Assembly: GCF_001584325.1 (NCBI RefSeq)
Contig: NZ_LSAZ01000045.1
Coordinates: 1-64,000, forward strand
Direction: 5' to 3'
From: Bacillus nakamurai
GTDB lineage: Bacteria > Bacillota > Bacilli > Bacillales > Bacillaceae
Length of the DNA: 64,000 nt
Numbering within the stretch: position 1 is the stretch's first letter; every line of letters starts with the position of its first letter. Of this stretch, positions 16,630 to 26,592 are shown piece after piece. The notes beneath the pieces are model-generated. The model did not search any database, was not told where the DNA came from, and saw only the letters and a program-made list of their open reading frames with translations. A program made the position numbers and the translations under genes.

Positions 16630-17052
16630 TTAAAGCTTCAGCTCAGCCGGCGCTGTTTCGCCAGCGTTCATCAGCTTGATCTGCTGCGGCTCAATTTCAA
16701 GAATCACCAGATTCGGATCGTCTTTTCCGTCGAACCAGCGCTCCAATTTTGAACTCCAAAGCTTATCTTTCAATTCCTCTGAATTGTTGAGCTTAGCAGT
16801 TCCGGCAACCTCCACATAAGCGTCGCCGAAGCCTTCACAGTCATAGCCTAACAGAATATGGACATTTGGGTTGTTTTCAATTTCTTCTGCTTTATGTGTT
16901 TCCTTGCTTGTCGGCGTGTAAATGGTTAAGCCGTCATGGAATAATGTCATATAACGGGAATGCGGATTACCTTGTTCTACGGTAGCAAGCGAACCGATTT
17001 TATGATGATCCAGCACTTCCAGCACTTTTTGTTTGATTTCATCCTGATTCAT
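16630..17052 (-). CDS. ydaG: general stress protein 26, YdaG (pyridoxamine phosphate oxidase-like)
   Basis: A 140-aa split-barrel flavin-binding protein of the PNPOx-like family. Visible features are GSLATVEQGNPHSRYM, YTPTSKETHKAEEI and a C-terminal LEIEPQQIKLMNAG. The substrate is unknown; relatives bind FMN or F420. AAAAAGGAGTG precedes the ATG by the usual distance. A SigB-type promoter lies 37 nt upstream, consistent with its strong general-stress induction in B. subtilis. Confidence 0.92.
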   Translation of the reverse strand: MNQDEIKQKVLEVLDHHKIGSLATVEQGNPHSRYMTLFHDGLTIYTPTSKETHKAEEIENNPNVHILLGYDCEGFGDAYVEVAGTAKLNNSEELKDKLWSSKLERWFDGKDDPNLVILEIEPQQIKLMNAGETAPAELKL

Positions 17053-17088
17053 GAAGAATCACTCCTTTTTAACGTCTCCGCTTTTACT

Positions 17089-17114
17089 TTTCCACAACGG
17101 GGAGACAATTAAAC
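17089..17114 (-). promoter_or_regulatory. SigB-type promoter of ydaG
   Basis: GTTTAA (17114-17109), a 14-nt spacer and TGGAAA (17094-17089) fit the SigB pattern GTTTAA-N12-15-GGGWAW, with a perfect -35. YdaG is a known SigB-regulon member. Confidence 0.6.
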
Positions 17115-17131
17115 CAAGAAGTGTGCTCTTC

Positions 17132-17683
17132 TTATTTATCCGTATTCCACTCCCGCCTCAGCATGCTGTAGTTGACTGAATCATGATATCTGCCTTGCGC
17201 AAAAATGCCTTCTCTCGTCAAGCCCTCCCTCTGAAACCCAAGACGTTCCGGGATGGCTCGGCTTTTCGCGTTTTTCTCAGCTGCACAGATCATGATGCGG
17301 TTCAGCCCGAGATCATAAAAAGCATGGGCGATGACAGCTCGGCAGCAGGCGGTGATCATACCTCTTCCTTCATAACTCCGATCAAGCCAATAGCCGATTT
17401 CCGCCTTGTGGTTGACTGTATCCAAATTGTGCACACTGATCATGCCGCAAAAATGGCCATTTAAAAAGATACCTGCATCAAAGCCTTTTTGTTCTGCATA
17501 TTTATAACGCCATTCCGGTATAAGCACATTGCGGTACGTGTCGATATCAGCCAGCTCTTCAGCCCAGCTGAGCCATTCGCTGAGATGTTTTTGGTTCCGC
17601 TTAATCACCGTGTATAATTCGTCCGTATCTTCGTGAGTGAGCAGTCTGATGGTGAGATTCTCATCTATTTGATAAGAAAACAC
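17132..17683 (-). CDS. ydaF: GNAT acetyltransferase YdaF (RimJ/RimL type)
   Basis: An 183-aa GCN5-related N-acetyltransferase, close to ribosomal-protein acetyltransferases. The core is GYWLDRSYEGRGMITACCRAVIAHAF, where the R-G-x-G acetyl-CoA loop reads EGRGMI, followed by NRIMICAAEKNAKSRAIPERLGF. Its natural substrate is unknown. The start is GTG at 17683 with AAGGTG six bases upstream. It stands between ydaE and ydaG, all on the minus strand. Confidence 0.9.
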   Translation of the reverse strand: MFSYQIDENLTIRLLTHEDTDELYTVIKRNQKHLSEWLSWAEELADIDTYRNVLIPEWRYKYAEQKGFDAGIFLNGHFCGMISVHNLDTVNHKAEIGYWLDRSYEGRGMITACCRAVIAHAFYDLGLNRIMICAAEKNAKSRAIPERLGFQREGLTREGIFAQGRYHDSVNYSMLRREWNTDK

Positions 17684-17739
17684 AGCCGCACCTTCTTTCC
17701 TTTATTAGCCATTATACTTGTTATTTCATTTTTTTCCAC

Positions 17740-17768
17740 AAAAAAGATGGGGCTTTATAAGCCCCATC
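17740..17768 (-). terminator. terminator of ydaE
   Basis: GATGGGGCTT (17746-17755) pairs with AAGCCCCATC (17759-17768); the minus strand continues with UUUUUU. It abuts the ydaE stop. Confidence 0.85.
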
Positions 17769-17769
17769 C

Positions 17770-18285
<516 letters not shown>

Positions 18286-19146
18286 TTATGTGGTTACAAA
18301 GCCGCCGCCGTTGACGTGCAGCGTTTGCCCCGTCATGTAGGAAGATTCATCAGAAGCAAGCAGTACATAGCAGCCGACATGCTCAACAGGCTGGCCGGCG
18401 CGTCCCATCGGCGTATCTTGGCCGAAGGAAGCGACTGATTCTCCTGAGAATGTGGACGGAATAAGAGGTGTCCAGATCGGCCCCGGCGCTACGGCGTTGA
18501 CACGAATTCCGTCTTTGACAAGCGCTTGCGCCATCGATCTCGTAAACCCGTTAATTGCGCCTTTTGTTGCTGTATAGTCAATCAACTGCGGATTGCCTCT
18601 GTACGGATTAATTGATGTCGTATTGATAATCGCGCTGCCCGGCTTCATATAATCAATTGCTTTTTTAGTCAAATAAAATTGTGAGTAAAAGTTTGTCTTA
18701 AAGGTTCTGTGAAGCTGCTCGCTCGTAATGTCCTTAATGCTTTCTTGCGGGTGCTGTTCTGCGGCATTATTCACGAGAATGTCGAGACGTCCGAATTCGT
18801 TCACCGTTTTTTCAACCGCTTCATTGCAAAACTCTTCCTCACCGACGTCGCCGGAGATCAGCAGACACTTCACGCCTTCTTGCTCAACACGTTTTTTTGT
18901 ATCTTCCGCATCTCCGTGTTCATCAAAATAGACAATGGCGATATTTGCGCCTTCTTTAGCATAAGCCACTGCCACGGCGCGGCCGATGCCGCTGTCTCCG
19001 CCGGTGATGAGGGCGGTTTTCCCTTTTAATTTATCTGCGCCTTTATATTCTTTGTACTCATATACAGGTGCCGGAGTCATTTCGCTCTCGATTCCGGGCT
19101 GGCGGTTCTGTGTTTCTGCAGGAAATTCTTTCGGATAGTTTCCCAT
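18286..19146 (-). CDS. ydaD: short-chain dehydrogenase/reductase YdaD
   Basis: NAD(P)-dependent SDR oxidoreductase of 286 aa. A 40-residue N-terminal extension precedes the Rossmann fold. Motifs: TGGDSGIGRAVAVA (cofactor binding), NNAAEQ, the catalytic Ser in NTTSINPY and Tyr-x3-Lys in DYTATKGA, and the C-terminal YMTGQTLHVNGG. The substrate is not known. The ATG at 19146 gives the family start MGNYPKEFP, preceded by AAAGGAGG. It heads a ydaD-ydaE unit under a SigB-like promoter. Confidence 0.9.
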   Translation of the reverse strand: MGNYPKEFPAETQNRQPGIESEMTPAPVYEYKEYKGADKLKGKTALITGGDSGIGRAVAVAYAKEGANIAIVYFDEHGDAEDTKKRVEQEGVKCLLISGDVGEEEFCNEAVEKTVNEFGRLDILVNNAAEQHPQESIKDITSEQLHRTFKTNFYSQFYLTKKAIDYMKPGSAIINTTSINPYRGNPQLIDYTATKGAINGFTRSMAQALVKDGIRVNAVAPGPIWTPLIPSTFSGESVASFGQDTPMGRAGQPVEHVGCYVLLASDESSYMTGQTLHVNGGGFVTT

Positions 19147-19185
19147 GTCATGTTCCTCCTTTTTGTTCGCTGTCATATTTCTTGT

Positions 19186-19211
19186 CTACCTCGCACGTTT
19201 GCGGATTAAAC
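19186..19211 (-). promoter_or_regulatory. SigB-type promoter of ydaD-ydaE
   Basis: GTTTAA (19211-19206), 14 nt, AGGTAG (19191-19186). The -35 is perfect and the -10 keeps the GGTA core. It is 39 nt upstream of the ydaD start. Confidence 0.6.
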
Positions 19212-19267
19212 ATGAAAGGACAGTTCGAAAACGTTTTTGGAGAAAAATGTTTCACATGGAACGCATA

Positions 19268-19295
19268 AAAAAACCCGGCGGGCGGCCGGGTTTTT
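19268..19295. terminator. terminator after ydaB
   Basis: AAAAACCCGGC pairs with GCCGGGTTTTT across a GGGCG loop, with A and T tracts either side, directly after the ydaB stop. Confidence 0.85.
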
Positions 19296-19296
19296 C

Positions 19297-20811
19297 TTAT
19301 GAGCGTACCGCTTGATTGCGCAATACGTCTTTTTTAACTTTGCCGAGGTTGTTTTTCGGCAGTTCACTGACAAACTCGATTTCCGGAATTTTGAAGGCAG
19401 CAAGCCGTTCTTGACAGAAACGGGTAACCTCTTCTTCCGTCAGGTCTTTTCTGCCGTTTGTCACGATGAATGCTTTCGGTTTTTCGCCGTAAAGCGGATC
19501 AGGGACACCGACTACAGCCGTTTCAAGAATACCCGGCACTTGCTGAATCACCTCTTCGATCTGGTCAGGATAAATATTGTCTCCGCCGTAGATGATAACG
19601 TCTTTATAACGTCCGGTGATATAGATAAATCCATCCTCATCCACATAGCCGGAGTCTCCTGTATGGAACCAGCCATCCTTTAGTACTTTTCGTGTCGCTT
19701 CTTCGTTGTCTTCGTAGCCTTTGAATAAAAACGGGCTTGTCACGACAACTTCTCCGATTGAGCCTTGAGGCAGAACTTCGCCTGTTTCCGGATCTTCAAT
19801 CCGAACTTTGACTTCCTCCATCGGTTTGCCTGCAGAGGCTGCTTTATCCATGCCCAATTCCGGATTCCATGAGCTGATGCCCCATGCTTCGGTGCTTCCG
19901 TAGCCGTGCATAAGCGGAATGCCGATATCGCGATACTGCTGGATAAGGCTACTCGGCACTTTAGTGCCGCCTGTCAGCATATAAAGAATTGAAGACAAAT
20001 CAGTTTGGTGCGTTTCCCATGCTTTGAGCAGGTATGTGAAGTAGACAGGCAGCGCCATAATAGTTTGAATTTTTTCTTTTTCGATGAGCTTTAAGTTTTC
20101 AACAGGGTCCTGAGTGTCCGTCATGATAAACGTCGTTCCGGTCACCGTACCGACCATCTGACAGATGATCGCGCTTGTATGGTAATTCGGATGACACGCT
20201 AAGAAACGAACATGCTGCATCCGTCCGCTCGCCGCCAACATCGCTTTCACGTAGTTATAAATACCGCCGTGGGTGACCATGCAGCGTTTTGGATTGCCTG
20301 TTGTACCAGATGTAAACATCAGCAATGCCGTGTCGTTTTCAGACACTGTTTCAACATCAGGCGTTTCACCGGAGCTGGTAAACAAAGCGTCAAATTCAGG
20401 CGTTGTTTCCTCAGCGGTTCCCGTCACCACCGTCAGACGCAGCGATGATGTAAGCGCAGGAAGCACCTCTTTCATGACGTCTTCAAATTCTGTGCCGTAA
20501 AAAATGGCTTTCGGTTCACAGGCTGATAAGATGCCTTTCATTTCATAAGGCGTTAACTGCCAGCTGACCGGCACAACTGCCGCGCCGACTTCAAGAGCCG
20601 CAAACATGATGATAGATGATGCGCGGCCGTTTTTGCAAAGCATCGCCACCCGGTCGCCTTTTTTTATGCCTTTATCAAGAAGCGTTTGTGCAAGCTGGTT
20701 GATTCGGTTGCGATATTCTGCGTAATTCAAGGTATGCGCACCGCTTTTTACAGCTTCTATCTCTTCGCTATTTGGAATGTCATGCAGAATCAGATGCTGT
20801 AATGTCTTCAT
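19297..20811 (-). CDS. ydaB: acyl-CoA synthetase / AMP-forming ligase YdaB
   Basis: ANL-superfamily adenylating enzyme of 504 aa that probably activates an acyl acid to its CoA thioester. Motifs in order: MFTSGTTGNPK (P-loop, near residue 155), HGYGSTEAWG (A5), GWFHTGDSGYVDEDGF (A7), RYKDVIIYGGDNIYP (hinge, A8) and the catalytic Lys in NNLGKVKKDVL (A10). The ATG at 20811 is preceded by GGGAG; longer forms would start at or before the predicted transcription start. In B. subtilis a ydaC gene lies between ydaB and ydaD; none is present here. The acyl substrate is unknown. Confidence 0.88.
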   Translation of the reverse strand: MKTLQHLILHDIPNSEEIEAVKSGAHTLNYAEYRNRINQLAQTLLDKGIKKGDRVAMLCKNGRASSIIMFAALEVGAAVVPVSWQLTPYEMKGILSACEPKAIFYGTEFEDVMKEVLPALTSSLRLTVVTGTAEETTPEFDALFTSSGETPDVETVSENDTALLMFTSGTTGNPKRCMVTHGGIYNYVKAMLAASGRMQHVRFLACHPNYHTSAIICQMVGTVTGTTFIMTDTQDPVENLKLIEKEKIQTIMALPVYFTYLLKAWETHQTDLSSILYMLTGGTKVPSSLIQQYRDIGIPLMHGYGSTEAWGISSWNPELGMDKAASAGKPMEEVKVRIEDPETGEVLPQGSIGEVVVTSPFLFKGYEDNEEATRKVLKDGWFHTGDSGYVDEDGFIYITGRYKDVIIYGGDNIYPDQIEEVIQQVPGILETAVVGVPDPLYGEKPKAFIVTNGRKDLTEEEVTRFCQERLAAFKIPEIEFVSELPKNNLGKVKKDVLRNQAVRS

Positions 20812-20874
20812 ATTTTCATCTCCCATAATGATAAATCCCATAAAATCTGTCAGATTTTCTTCCTCACGCAACCC

Positions 20875-20903
20875 ATTTTAAACCAAAAAAGATAACTTGT
20901 AAA
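20875..20903 (-). promoter_or_regulatory. SigA promoter of ydaB
   Basis: TTTACA (20903-20898), a 17-nt spacer and TAAAAT (20880-20875), 10 of 12 consensus bases, about 64 nt upstream of the chosen ydaB start. Confidence 0.6.
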
Positions 20904-20994
20904 ACTATTTTGTTTTAGAACTATTCTATCTCTGAATGGTCCAATAGTCCCGTGTTTTTAGTTTCTTCCCTGCCCCTTACCCTCATACATGCCG

Positions 20995-21026
20995 AAAAAA
21001 ACACACGCCTTTTCAGTGGCGTGTGC
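20995..21026 (-). terminator. terminator of mtlR
   Basis: GCACACGCC (21026-21018) pairs with GGCGTGTGT (21009-21001), followed by a U-run on the minus strand. Confidence 0.85.
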
Positions 21027-21033
21027 TTTCTGT

Positions 21034-23121
21034 TTACCGCTGCCATTGCTCCTGCATAAAGAGATAAAACAGCCTGTTTAAGCGTTCATATAAATCAGCT
21101 TCATCCTCAGTCTGAAAGGCTTCCATGCTGTCTTTTGATTCGATGATGGCCGAGCTTACCGCGCTTAAGATTTCCGCTCCTTCAGCAGGCATGTCAGCCG
21201 GCGCCATCATCACCAGCGCGCGCGTGACGGCAAGGGAGTTTCCGTCCATGCCTTTGACACTGTATGGAGCCGTTAAATCATAAATTTTGAAAAAAGGCGT
21301 GACAATTTCTTCATTTTTGAGATGATAAAGAGCCATTGCGGTGCCAGGGATGCCGAGACCTCCCTGCCGCTCACGCTCCGCGAGCAGCAGCGCGGTTTTT
21401 TGCGCGTCACGGACATGGCCTTCTTCCTCCAGCATAAGAAACAGATTTCTCAAAAACAGATCATATTCCATATTTGACTCGATGGGCTTGATTGAAAAAT
21501 GCCGCAATACGTCTTCGATGACTGCTGCATAATGCCTCATACGTCCGGCGGCTTCCAGCATATCCGGTGTGTCCTGTTTTTTTTCTTCTCTTAACGATCT
21601 GCCTCGTTTTTTATCAAGAATCAGCGGGATCTTCCTTTTAATGTACTGCTTGACTTGATCAGCGTCTTCCTCATTTAATAACGGGCTGACCATGATGTAA
21701 TCAATATTTTCATACGGGATCGGGACGGTGGACACGATCATATCATATGCGCCGATATCACGGTCTTTCAGTTCGATCAGGGAAGACATGTCAAAGGAAC
21801 GGATTTCAGGAAGCTCTTTTTTCAGCCTTGAGGCAAGCATTTTGGATGACCCGATGCCGCTTGAACACACGATCAGCGCTTTAATTTTCGCCTCTTCTCT
21901 TTTGATTTCCAGCGCGGAGCCGAAGTGAAGAACTATGAAAGCGATCTCATTATCGGAAAAAGCCAGTCCCGGAAAGTATTTTTCCATTCCTTCTTCTACC
22001 GCCATGTAAAGAAGAAAATAGTCGCGCTTAATTTGCTCCGTCATCGGATTGTACATATCGATATTTTCTTTCACACGGTTGATGGCCGGCTCCAGATGAG
22101 CGATTAAGCCGTCGTATAAAGGGCCGTTTTCCGTCAGATCGATTTTAATTTTTTCAGAAATAAAGCAGATGAGCCGCTTGGTTTGCAGGGCGGTTTCGAG
22201 TTCAATTTCCTGCGGTTTGAATTCGGTTTTATATTTGCGGTTGGCGCTTCGCAAGTGAATCGTGATATAACCGATCTCAGCTTCCGGAATGAGAATGCCG
22301 AACGCTTTTTCAAGCTCTTTTGCCATCTCGAGCGCGGAGCCGTATTCTTTCGTCTGCTGAAGCGCCTCAAGTTCCGACGTCTCCATCGTGATCATTTCGC
22401 CGAGCCTGATCCGCTCCATCGCGAAGGTTAAATGAACCGCAAGCGCCATGTAGGAGCTGTCAGATAAGGCGAAGGCGATTTTTTCTTTCAGCTGAAATAA
22501 GAGCCGGTCCATCTTCAGCAGTTCCCCTTTGTTCACGACGCCGAACATTTTCTCTGTTGAGCCGGGTGTTCCTTTTATATTTAATTCAACCGCTTCCAAA
22601 AAGCTCTGAATATCAAGGCGGTTGACAATGAGATTGCCGATGATTTTCCGTTTTGCATTTTCCGGCCCTGTAAGCTGAATGCCGAAACCCCTTTTGCGGA
22701 TAAGCGTAAGGCCGAACGGCGCAATCCACGCCTCCAGTTCATCCAAGTCATAACTGACCGTCGCATTTGTGACTTGAAGCTCATTCGCCAGACTGTAAAG
22801 TTTGATCGGATCTTGAGACTCTAATAGCGAACAAAGAATCAAGAGCTTCCGTTCCTCAGCGCTGTATTCATGATGTTCATAGGACAAATCAGCCAGCAGT
22901 CTTTGTTTATCTTCTGAACTCCCTACAGCCTTAAGGCCCTTGCCCGGCTGTTTATCAAGTGTCAGGCCGAATGATTCCATCAGCGGCTTGACCGTTTTCA
23001 ATTCACGGTGAATGGTCCGTGTGCTGACCTGCAACGTTTCTGCCAGTTCATGTACTGTCTCGTACCGGTTTTGCAATAAAAGATGCTTCATTAATTTTTG
23101 TTCTCTCGCTGTCTTATACAT
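21034..23121 (-). CDS. mtlR: mannitol operon activator MtlR
   Basis: PTS-regulated activator of 695 aa. Order: two N-terminal HTH modules (residues 1-160, with [11 protein letters not shown] and [13 protein letters not shown]), PRD1 and PRD2 (about 175-400, with conserved His in [16 protein letters not shown] and [10 protein letters not shown]), a GatB-like EIIB domain with Cys in [14 protein letters not shown] (about 410), and a mannitol-type EIIA domain (about 545-695, [12 protein letters not shown]). Phosphorylation by HPr and by the mannitol PTS sets its activity. The ATG at 23121 has GGAGG eight bases upstream and gives the family length. Both this promoter and that of mtlA carry MtlR-type operators. 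Confidence 0.95.
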   Translation of the reverse strand: MYKTAREQKLMKHLLLQNRYETVHELAETLQVSTRTIHRELKTVKPLMESFGLTLDKQPGKGLKAVGSSEDKQRLLADLSYEHHEYSAEERKLLILCSLLESQDPIKLYSLANELQVTNATVSYDLDELEAWIAPFGLTLIRKRGFGIQLTGPENAKRKIIGNLIVNRLDIQSFLEAVELNIKGTPGSTEKMFGVVNKGELLKMDRLLFQLKEKIAFALSDSSYMALAVHLTFAMERIRLGEMITMETSELEALQQTKEYGSALEMAKELEKAFGILIPEAEIGYITIHLRSANRKYKTEFKPQEIELETALQTKRLICFISEKIKIDLTENGPLYDGLIAHLEPAINRVKENIDMYNPMTEQIKRDYFLLYMAVEEGMEKYFPGLAFSDNEIAFIVLHFGSALEIKREEAKIKALIVCSSGIGSSKMLASRLKKELPEIRSFDMSSLIELKDRDIGAYDMIVSTVPIPYENIDYIMVSPLLNEEDADQVKQYIKRKIPLILDKKRGRSLREEKKQDTPDMLEAAGRMRHYAAVIEDVLRHFSIKPIESNMEYDLFLRNLFLMLEEEGHVRDAQKTALLLAERERQGGLGIPGTAMALYHLKNEEIVTPFFKIYDLTAPYSVKGMDGNSLAVTRALVMMAPADMPAEGAEILSAVSSAIIESKDSMEAFQTEDEADLYERLNRLFYLFMQEQWQR

Positions 23122-23198
23122 GAAACGTGCCTCCAGATTTTCAAGTTGTGAGGTGTAATGCATAGGGGAATGCTGCTGGGGAAATTGATGTACCTTAT

Positions 23199-23227
23199 AA
23201 TATAAAACGCTTTCAATGAATATTCAA
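23199..23227 (-). promoter_or_regulatory. mtlR promoter with overlapping cre-like site
   Basis: TTGAAT (23227-23222), 17 nt, TATATT (23204-23199). A CcpA-site-like sequence, TGAAAGCGTTTTAT (23215-23202), lies in the spacer and -10, matching 12 of 14 positions of a consensus cre. CcpA repression of mtlR is established in B. subtilis. Confidence 0.65.
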
Positions 23228-23244
23228 CCTTTTATAAATGGCAA

Positions 23245-23266
23245 TTTGGCAGTAAAGAGTGTGACA
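23245..23266. promoter_or_regulatory. MtlR operator upstream of mtlR
   Basis: TTTGGCAG-N6-GTGTGACA, closely resembling the mtlA operator at 38880-38900 but with one extra base between half-sites. It sits 18 bp upstream of the mtlR -35, right for an activator. Identity is inferred from this similarity and the family consensus TTGNCACA-N4-TGTGNCAA. Confidence 0.5.
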
Positions 23267-23378
23267 GCATTGAAAAAAGAAAAATGTGTCAGATAACCTG
23301 TCGGGATGCTTGTTTCGCTTTATCCGGCGGTATATACTTCAAATTGACCTTATTGTTTTGACAATGCACACCGCATGA

Positions 23379-23416
23379 ACAAACGCCCGGGAGATGATGA
23401 TCTTCCGGGCGTTTGT
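23379..23416. terminator. terminator of ycsN
   Basis: A perfect 12-bp stem ACAAACGCCCGG/CCGGGCGTTTGT (23379-23390 with 23405-23416) beyond the ycsN stop. Confidence 0.8.
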
Positions 23417-23422
23417 TTTGTG

Positions 23423-24325
23423 TTATGGAATATCGTATCCTTGTACGCTTGTATAAATCCGAAACCACTGGTCATGGCTGAGCTTGTATTCCAAAGCGCT
23501 GACTGCGGCGGAAATGCGGTTCTGTTTTCCGCTCCCCACGATCGGCATAATGTTTGCCGGGTGGGTGAACAGCCAGGCGTACATGACTTCATCAATGGAG
23601 GCGGCACCGATTTCCTCTTGGACGGACTCAAGCGCGGCACGGATTCGGGTGTCCTTGTCCGATGTTCCGGCAAATACGCTGCCGCCTGCAAGCGGTGACC
23701 ATGCCATCGGCGCAATGCGTTTTTCCTGGCAGAAGTCCAATGTGCCGTCATGGATATTTTCCAGCTCATAGGCTGATATTTCAATTTGGTTGGTGACAAG
23801 CGGTTCATCCAAATAGGATTCCAGCATTCTGTATTGGTGCGCTTTAAAGTTTGACACGCCGAAATATCTGACCTTGCCTGAGCTTTTCAGCGCATGAAAC
23901 GCTTCGGCCACGGCCTCCGGGTCCATTAACGGGTCAGGCCTGTGAATGAGAAGCACATCCAGATAATCCGTGTTCAGGTTTAAAAGTGATTGCTCAGCAG
24001 ACGCTAAAATGTGAGCTTTCGCCGTATTATAATGGTGCGATCTGTTTCCGGGCCGCTCCGGTGACTTGATGACAATCCCGCATTTCGTGACGATTTCTAT
24101 TTGTTCCCTTACGGCAGGCGAAAGGGCAATCGCGCCGCCGAACAGCTTCTCACACGTATAACCGCCGTATATGTCGGCGTGGTCGAAGGTGGTTATGCCT
24201 TGGGAAATACACCATTCAATGAGATTGAGCAGCTCCCCGTCCGAATAATTCCATTCATTCAAACGCCAAAGCCCGTGTATAATCCTTGAAAATTCCAGAT
24301 CTTCCGCCAATTGAATACGCTGCAT
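23423..24325 (-). CDS. ycsN: aldo/keto reductase YcsN
   Basis: NADPH-dependent (beta/alpha)8-barrel oxidoreductase of 300 aa. The catalytic tetrad is visible: Asp and Tyr in FDHADIYGGY, Lys in VTKCG and His in LLIHRPDPL. Cofactor-binding segments GVSNF, APMAWSPLAGG and PIVGSGKQNRI follow. The natural carbonyl substrate is unknown. The ATG at 24325 is preceded by AAAGGGGGAATTC and gives the family N-terminus MQRIQLAED. Confidence 0.9.
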   Translation of the reverse strand: MQRIQLAEDLEFSRIIHGLWRLNEWNYSDGELLNLIEWCISQGITTFDHADIYGGYTCEKLFGGAIALSPAVREQIEIVTKCGIVIKSPERPGNRSHHYNTAKAHILASAEQSLLNLNTDYLDVLLIHRPDPLMDPEAVAEAFHALKSSGKVRYFGVSNFKAHQYRMLESYLDEPLVTNQIEISAYELENIHDGTLDFCQEKRIAPMAWSPLAGGSVFAGTSDKDTRIRAALESVQEEIGAASIDEVMYAWLFTHPANIMPIVGSGKQNRISAAVSALEYKLSHDQWFRIYTSVQGYDIP

Positions 24326-24444
24326 GTGAATTCCCCCTTTTTCTTTCTGTGTCACTGCCTGTGATTGTGCTTTTTAGGAAATGCCATGCTCTTTGATTCG
24401 GCTTCAGCGGCCAATTATCCTTTCGTCCCCGAGAAAATCGTCTT

Positions 24445-26448
24445 TTACTTGTCCTGAAATTGCTTTTTCGCTTTTTCCACAACGTAGTGGCTTCCGCCGC
24501 GTTTTTTGACGTCTTGAATCATCATTGCGATCAGCAGGTCTTTCTTCTTGTAATCGTAGCCGACGAACCAGCCGTTTTCTTTGCCGTTTTTATCTTCTTT
24601 AGACGTTTTCAGCTCGGCTGTTCCCGTTTTTCCGGCTACGGTAATGCCGCTTACGATCGGCTGGTATGCTGAGCCGCGCGGATCTTCAACAACGCCTCTC
24701 AGGCCTTTCGTGATTTCTTCGGCATTTGCTTTGGATACCACTTGTTTATGCCAGATTTCCGGAGTTTTAACGCCGTCTTTGACTAATGTCGGTTTGACGA
24801 GATTTCCGTCAGTAACAAATGCGGTATAGTCTGCTGCCAAGTGGAGGGGAGACATTTGCATCTGTCCCTGACCGTAGCCGGTATCGCCGAGCAGGATATC
24901 GGAATCGAGCTTGCCGTTAGCGATTGATGACTTTTCTATCGGAAATTGGTACGGAATCTCTTCATTAAAGCCAAATGACTCTAATCCTTTTGTAAACGCA
25001 TCTGCTCCCGCGTCAATTGCATTTTGCGCAAAGTAGATGTTGTCGGAGGTAATCAAGGCGTTTTCAAGGTCGACTTCACTCAGGCGCTCTGATACCCGTG
25101 TAACATGATAGCCTCCCCAGCTTGAGTCTTTTTGCCACTCTTTTCCGGTGATTTTTTTCTTTTCAGAAGCCTTCAGTGTTCCGTTCGTCAGCCCGACCGC
25201 CGCGGTAATCGGTTTAATGGTTGAGCCCGGTGCATAGGTTTTGTTGAATTTCGCAGTAAACGGATTGTTTTTATCTTCGTTCAGCTTTTTCCATTCCTTA
25301 TCGCTCCAGCCGAAAATAAAGCCGTTCGGGTCATAGCTCGGCGCGCTGACAAGAGCCAGTGTTTCTCCCGTTTTCGGCTCGAGGGCAACCGCTGCTCCGC
25401 TGTCATCCTTCATGGAGTCGTACAGCTTTGTTTGGGTTTTCATATCGATTGTTAAATGAATATCCTGGCCGTTTTTTGCTTTCTTTTCAGCAATCACGTC
25501 TCCTGTTTGCGGAACGTAAATTTTCCATCCGGTTGTGCCGCGCAGCTTATCTTCATATACAAATTCAAGACCGGAGATGCCGATTTTGGATGTGTCGCTG
25601 TATTGGCCTTCTTTTGTTTCTTTCAATTTTTCCGCAGTAATGGTCTTGATATATCCGGTCAGGTGGGCCGCTTTTTCGCCGTACGGGTAGTAGCGGGAGC
25701 TGACTTTCGTTTTTGTGACGCCATCTAATGAGAGCAGGCTGCTGACCATGCTTTCGTCATCCGGTCTGACCTTCTGAATCGGCACATAGGAGTCGTCTTT
25801 TACCCAGCTCTGATTCAGTTTGTTCTTAATATCATCTTCAGAAAGGTCTAGTTTTTCAGACAGTTTTTTGATCACTTTTTCTTTGTCCTTGCCGAGTTTG
25901 CCAGGGATAATGCCGATTTCCGGCACCTCTGTATTAACGGCAAGTCCTTTTCCGTCTTTGTCGTAAATTTGGCCGCGCTTCGGTTCTTCATTTGCGATTT
26001 GCACGGTTTTGTCATCGGAAAGCTGTTTGAAGATAAAGGAAGGATTCCAGTCGATGTTCCATGATTCTCCATCATCGGTTTTTTCTTTTTTCAGGACAGC
26101 CGTGTTGTCAAAGGCGACCTTTCCCGCTTTCGTATCCATGCTGACTTTATAACCGATGTGCTGCAGGTCATCTTTTTTCTTATCGTCTTCGTCCTGTTTT
26201 TCAGCAGTGACTTTCAGATTCTTAACGCCTGCTTGTTCATAAATGGTTTCATAGCGTTTCACAAAATCTTTCTTGGATAATTTTTTCTTTTCATCCTTCG
26301 TAAGGCTTTGGTACATTTTATCGTAATGACCGCCGTTCCAATCTTTGACGAAATCTTTCATTCTGTCTTCGGCTGCTTCTGTTTTTGAACAGCCGATCAA
26401 TCCTATGATTCCTGCAAGTAAAAGCAATACGTATATCCCTTTTTTCAC
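24445..26448 (-). CDS. pbpC: penicillin-binding protein 3 (class B transpeptidase lipoprotein)
   Basis: A 667-aa MecA/PBP2a-like class B PBP. A lipoprotein signal (IGLIGC, Cys20) anchors it outside the membrane. Then come an NTF2-like MecA N-terminal domain (about 30-145), a dimerisation domain, and the transpeptidase domain with the active Ser in APGSTIKP, SDN in ITSDNIYFA and KTG in VAGKTGTAE. Homologues have low affinity for many beta-lactams and cross-link peptidoglycan. The start codon is GTG at 26448 with AGGGGA upstream. No clear terminator is seen in the 119-nt gap to ycsN. Confidence 0.94.
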   Translation of the reverse strand: MKKGIYVLLLLAGIIGLIGCSKTEAAEDRMKDFVKDWNGGHYDKMYQSLTKDEKKKLSKKDFVKRYETIYEQAGVKNLKVTAEKQDEDDKKKDDLQHIGYKVSMDTKAGKVAFDNTAVLKKEKTDDGESWNIDWNPSFIFKQLSDDKTVQIANEEPKRGQIYDKDGKGLAVNTEVPEIGIIPGKLGKDKEKVIKKLSEKLDLSEDDIKNKLNQSWVKDDSYVPIQKVRPDDESMVSSLLSLDGVTKTKVSSRYYPYGEKAAHLTGYIKTITAEKLKETKEGQYSDTSKIGISGLEFVYEDKLRGTTGWKIYVPQTGDVIAEKKAKNGQDIHLTIDMKTQTKLYDSMKDDSGAAVALEPKTGETLALVSAPSYDPNGFIFGWSDKEWKKLNEDKNNPFTAKFNKTYAPGSTIKPITAAVGLTNGTLKASEKKKITGKEWQKDSSWGGYHVTRVSERLSEVDLENALITSDNIYFAQNAIDAGADAFTKGLESFGFNEEIPYQFPIEKSSIANGKLDSDILLGDTGYGQGQMQMSPLHLAADYTAFVTDGNLVKPTLVKDGVKTPEIWHKQVVSKANAEEITKGLRGVVEDPRGSAYQPIVSGITVAGKTGTAELKTSKEDKNGKENGWFVGYDYKKKDLLIAMMIQDVKKRGGSHYVVEKAKKQFQDK

Positions 26449-26592
26449 TATATTCCCCTGCCTTCCAATTGTTATTTTCTCCTAAAGCAAATCAGGCATG
26501 CAAGGATTTTTTTCATATAGAGTTTAAAATTTTTTTATTTTTCTAGCAATCTTTGCCCATATTCCGATTCAATATATCTATTAAAAAAGGGA

